Shown here one piece after another: positions 6,112 through 8,853 of a DNA stretch of 8,853 nucleotides. The position numbers and the translations under genes are program-made. Below the pieces are notes generated by a model. It ran no database searches. It was not told the DNA's origin and saw only the letters and a list, made by a program, of their open reading frames with translations. Origin of the DNA: Caryophanales bacterium UBA3260 (GTDB lineage: Bacteria > Bacillota_I > Bacilli_A > RF39 > UBA660); NCBI GenBank assembly GCA_002362595.1, contig DEUO01000167.1, positions 1 to 8,853 of the forward strand, read 5' to 3'. Position 1 is the stretch's first letter. The number at the start of each line of letters is the position of its first letter.

Positions 6112-6142
6112 ATTTAAGTAATAATAAAAAGGAGACTTTGGT

Positions 6143-8494
6143 ATGAACGAGTATGATACGAATGAATATTTAGATAAAGTTAATAAGTATTGGGAAGCTG
6201 CTAATTATTTAGCTGCAGGACAATTATATTTATTAGATAATCCATTATTAAAAAGGAAATTAAGAAAAGAAGATGTTAAGAAGAAAATAGTTGGACACTG
6301 GGGAACTGTTCCAGGTCAGACTTTTGTTTATACTCATTTAAATAGAGTTATAAATAAATATGATTTGAATATGATTTATATTTCTGGTCCTGGTCATGGA
6401 GGAAATTCTGTTGTAAGTCAAGTATACTTAGAAGGAAGTTATAGTGATATCTATCCATCTGTATCACAAGATGAAGAAGGAATGAAAAAGTTATTTAAGC
6501 AGTTTTCTTTTCCAGGAGGTATTTCTTCACATGTAGCTCCAGAGACACCTGGTTCTATTAATGAAGGTGGAGAGTTAGGCTATAGCTTAGCTCATGGATT
6601 TGGTGCTGTTTTTGATAATCCAGATCTAATAGCTACTGTTGTTGTTGGAGATGGCGAAGCGGAAACTGGTTCTTTAGCTACTTCTTGGCATTCTAATAAA
6701 TTTTTAAATCCTGTTAGAGATGGAGCTGTATTACCTATTTTACATTTAAATGGTTATAAAATAAGTAATCCAACTATATTAGCAAGAATTAGTGAAAGTG
6801 AATTAATTGATTTATTTAAAGGATATGGATGGGAGCCTGTTATAGTAGCTGGTAATGATCCTAAATATATGCATAAAGAAATGGCTACTGTATTAGATTC
6901 TTGTATTGAAAAAATTAAAATGATTCAACAAGAAGCGAGAGAAAAAGGTAATACTACTCGTCCAATATGGCCGATGATTATCCTAAAGACCCCTAAAGGA
7001 TGGACTGGTCCTAAAATAGTTGGAGATAAAATAATTGAAGGAACTTTTAGAGCTCATCAAGTACCAATAGATATGAGTTCTAGTGAACATTTAAGTATAT
7101 TAGAAGATTGGTTAAAGAGTTATCATCCTGAAGAATTATTTGATAATAAAGGAAGATTAATTCCTGAGTTACAAGAATTAGCCCCTAAAGGAAATAAACG
7201 TATGGGAAGTAATCCTAATGCTAATGGTGGATTATTATTAAAAGATTTGATATTACCTGATTTTAGAAAATATGCTTTAGATGTTAAAGAACCTGGTTCT
7301 TTTGAAGCACAGGATATGATTGAACTTGGTAATTATGTTAGAGATGTATTTAAATTAAATGATAAAAATAAGAATTTTAGAATATTTGGGCCTGATGAGA
7401 CGATGTCTAATCGTTTAATGCATAGTTTTGAAGCTGAGAATAGAAGTTGGATGGCTAATACTGTTGATGGTGATGAATTTTTAGCAGAAGATGGTCGTAT
7501 AATGGATAGTATGTTGTCTGAGAATATGTGTCAGGGATGGCTTGAAGGTTATTTACTTACAGGTAGACATGGGTTCTTTGCTAGTTATGAAGCATTTGTT
7601 AGAGTTGTTGATTCAATGGCTAGCCAACATGCTAAATGGTTAAAGATATGTAATAATCTACCTTGGAGAGAAGAAATATCTTCGCTTAATTACATTTTAA
7701 CAAGTACAGTATGGCAACAAGATCATAACGGATATACTCATCAGGATCCAGGATTCTTAGATCATTTAGCTAATAAAAAAGCTGATGTTGCAAGGATTTA
7801 TCTTCCTCCAGACACTAATTGTCTGTTGTCTTGTTTTGAACATTGCTTAAAAAGTAAAAATTATATAAACGCAATTGTTGCGTCTAAGCATCCAAGACCT
7901 CAATGGTTAACAATGGATCAAGCTGTTAAGCATTGTACTCAAGGTTTAGGTATTTGGGATTTTGCTAGTAATGATCAAGAGAATGAACCAGATATAGTTA
8001 TCGCTTGTGCAGGAGAAACTCCTACATTAGAAGCATTAGCAGCAGTAAGTATATTAAGAGAATATTTGCCTAAGTTAAAAATAAGATTTATAAATGTTGT
8101 TGATTTATTTAAATTACAATCAAAAGAAAAACATCCTCATGGATTAAGTGATGAAGATTATGATGCATTATTTACTAAGAAAATGCCTATCTTATTTAAC
8201 TTCCATGGTTATCCTTCTTTAATTCATGAATTATTATATGATAGATTTAATCGTAATATAGTAGTTAAAGGATATATGGAAGAAGGTTCTATAACTACTC
8301 CATTTGATATGAGAGTTCAAAATGAAATAGATAGATATCACTTAGTAATTGAAGTATGTAAAATGGTTCCTAATCTAGGAAGTAAAGGTATTTATTTAAG
8401 AAAATTAATGAATGAAAAGTTAATTGAACATAAAGAGTATATTCATGAGTATGGTATAGATATGCCAGAAATTCGTGAATGGAAATGGAAATAA
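6143..8494 (+). CDS. xpkA: Xylulose 5-phosphate (possibly also fructose 6-phosphate) phosphoketolase
   Basis: This 783-residue cytoplasmic thiamine diphosphate enzyme cleaves xylulose 5-phosphate with phosphate to acetyl phosphate and glyceraldehyde 3-phosphate; some family members also use fructose 6-phosphate. The length is normal (about 780-830). Family motifs are all present: GHWGTVPGQ (H52), SGPGHGG (H85), [11 protein letters not shown] (H130), and the ThDP/Mg motif GDGEAE (169-174) with N203 in HLNGYK. Further motifs are RAHQVP (H305), GPDETMSN (416-423), the catalytic-Glu region [13 protein letters not shown] (E460), and [11 protein letters not shown] (H528, N529, H533). The fold order is the N-terminal pyrophosphate domain, the pyrimidine domain, then the C-terminal domain. 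Nothing essential appears lost, so the gene is likely functional. The ATG has AAAGGAGA eight nt upstream. It is transcribed alone between a strong promoter and a hairpin terminator. Whether the substrate range is single or dual cannot be told from sequence by eye. Confidence 0.97.
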   Translation: MNEYDTNEYLDKVNKYWEAANYLAAGQLYLLDNPLLKRKLRKEDVKKKIVGHWGTVPGQTFVYTHLNRVINKYDLNMIYISGPGHGGNSVVSQVYLEGSYSDIYPSVSQDEEGMKKLFKQFSFPGGISSHVAPETPGSINEGGELGYSLAHGFGAVFDNPDLIATVVVGDGEAETGSLATSWHSNKFLNPVRDGAVLPILHLNGYKISNPTILARISESELIDLFKGYGWEPVIVAGNDPKYMHKEMATVLDSCIEKIKMIQQEAREKGNTTRPIWPMIILKTPKGWTGPKIVGDKIIEGTFRAHQVPIDMSSSEHLSILEDWLKSYHPEELFDNKGRLIPELQELAPKGNKRMGSNPNANGGLLLKDLILPDFRKYALDVKEPGSFEAQDMIELGNYVRDVFKLNDKNKNFRIFGPDETMSNRLMHSFEAENRSWMANTVDGDEFLAEDGRIMDSMLSENMCQGWLEGYLLTGRHGFFASYEAFVRVVDSMASQHAKWLKICNNLPWREEISSLNYILTSTVWQQDHNGYTHQDPGFLDHLANKKADVARIYLPPDTNCLLSCFEHCLKSKNYINAIVASKHPRPQWLTMDQAVKHCTQGLGIWDFASNDQENEPDIVIACAGETPTLEALAAVSILREYLPKLKIRFINVVDLFKLQSKEKHPHGLSDEDYDALFTKKMPILFNFHGYPSLIHELLYDRFNRNIVVKGYMEEGSITTPFDMRVQNEIDRYHLVIEVCKMVPNLGSKGIYLRKLMNEKLIEHKEYIHEYGIDMPEIREWKWK

Positions 8495-8497
8495 ACT

Positions 8498-8523
8498 AAA
8501 AAAGAGAATTAATTCTCTTTTTT
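8498..8523. terminator. Bidirectional terminator between phosphoketolase and the VWA gene
   Basis: A perfect 26-bp palindrome has AAAAAAGAGAATT at 8498-8510 and its reverse complement at 8511-8523. The folded form is a GAGA/TCTC stem extended by six A-T pairs, with T tracts on both strands. It starts four bases after the phosphoketolase stop. It also holds the last three codons and the stop (8509-8511) of the convergent VWA gene. Confidence 0.8.
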
Positions 8524-8853
8524 ATTATCTAATTTATTTTTCCATGATTCATCTATAGTATTTGATTTCATATACATACACGTTGTTTCTTCTAAACAAT
8601 CAAACATCATACCTATTCCTTTTTTAGATTTAGTATAATTAGAAATATTAGATGTTTTTATACCAATAGATGAACCTTCAGCATATGAATCTATGTTAGC
8701 TCCAAGATAAATAAATTCCCAATCTTTATGTTTCTTTATTAAAGATTTAATCTTTTTCTTGTCATATTCTTTTGAAGCATTTTCTAGCCCATCAGTAGTT
8801 ATAATAAATAATACTTTATTATCTTTTACTTTAGTTGATATATCATTAATAGT
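8509..8853 (-). CDS. VWA-domain protein, C-terminal part (start outside window)
   Basis: The minus strand is open from the window edge to a TAA at 8509-8511, encoding 114 residues with no start in view. The visible part begins with a helix, then a hydrophobic strand leading into VLFIITTDGLENASKEYD. This is the third MIDAS segment (T-D-G) of von Willebrand factor A domains, in the form found in small bacterial VWA proteins. It continues with a Lys-rich helix (KKKIKSLIKKHKDW) and the strand WEFIYLGANID, which is typical of the same group. The end is a short charged tail, KLDNKKEN. The first MIDAS motif (DxSxS) would lie upstream and cannot be checked. Such proteins are usually cytoplasmic metal-dependent interaction modules of unknown role. 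The gene converges on the phosphoketolase gene and shares its terminator. Confidence 0.8.
   Translation of the reverse strand, partial: TINDISTKVKDNKVLFIITTDGLENASKEYDKKKIKSLIKKHKDWEFIYLGANIDSYAEGSSIGIKTSNISNYTKSKKGIGMMFDCLEETTCMYMKSNTIDESWKNKLDNKKEN

Noticed and set aside
5996..6142. Riboswitch or structured leader upstream of phosphoketolase
   Set aside because: The predicted leader is only about 25 nt and the rest of the gap is nearly pure A/T with no stable stem.
1..8853. CRISPR array, tRNA or rRNA genes, insertion sequence
   Set aside because: No regularly spaced repeats, no cloverleaf-like GC-rich segment and no transposase-like ORF were seen on either strand.

Overview
The window is very AT-rich. 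Its intergenic spacers are almost pure A/T, its genes are closely packed with strong AGGAG-type ribosome binding sites, and its codon use is strongly biased to A/T-ending codons. Trp is always TGG and every stop seen is TAA or TAG. Together with the gene types (TetR repressor, MMPL transporter, heptad-repeat exported protein, CAP-domain surface protein, phosphoketolase, VWA protein), this suggests a low-GC Gram-positive bacterium, most likely an uncultured gut-type member of Bacilli/Mycoplasmatota. That placement is inferred from composition and family resemblance, not from a marker gene.

Layout. Bases 1-28 look like the last codons of a + strand gene. They match the C-terminal codons of the TetR gene that lies in the opposite direction (88-696, minus) and form a perfect 24-bp inverted repeat with them. 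From a compact divergent control region (697-862) run tetR on the minus strand and, on the plus strand, a two-gene operon. This operon encodes an MMPL/RND-type transporter (863-2944) and an exported protein with L-x-x-G heptad repeats (2934-4718); the two genes overlap by 11 bp. A near-perfect hairpin with A and T tracts on its two sides (4692-4731) ends this operon and also serves the convergent gene. That gene (4724-5995, minus) encodes a membrane-anchored surface protein with two Ig-like repeats and a C-terminal CAP/SCP domain. A 147-bp divergent promoter region separates it from a complete phosphoketolase gene (6143-8494, plus). A second bidirectional terminator (8498-8523) lies between the phosphoketolase gene and the 3' part of a convergent VWA-domain gene (8509-8853, minus), whose start is outside the window.

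How the genes work together. The first module is a self-contained, repressor-controlled export system. Two copies of TTGAC-N5-GTCAT flank the mmpL promoter, one over the -35 and one over the expected transcription start. The TetR protein probably binds both and lifts when it senses an amphiphilic or lipid-like ligand. The MMPL pump and its secreted coiled-coil partner are then made together. The partner may extend the pump's export path through the cell wall, but that is a hypothesis. The CAP protein is an independent cell-surface protein. Phosphoketolase splits xylulose 5-phosphate (and perhaps fructose 6-phosphate) to acetyl phosphate, a route to ATP in fermentative bacteria. Nothing in the window ties the phosphoketolase or VWA genes functionally to the export module.
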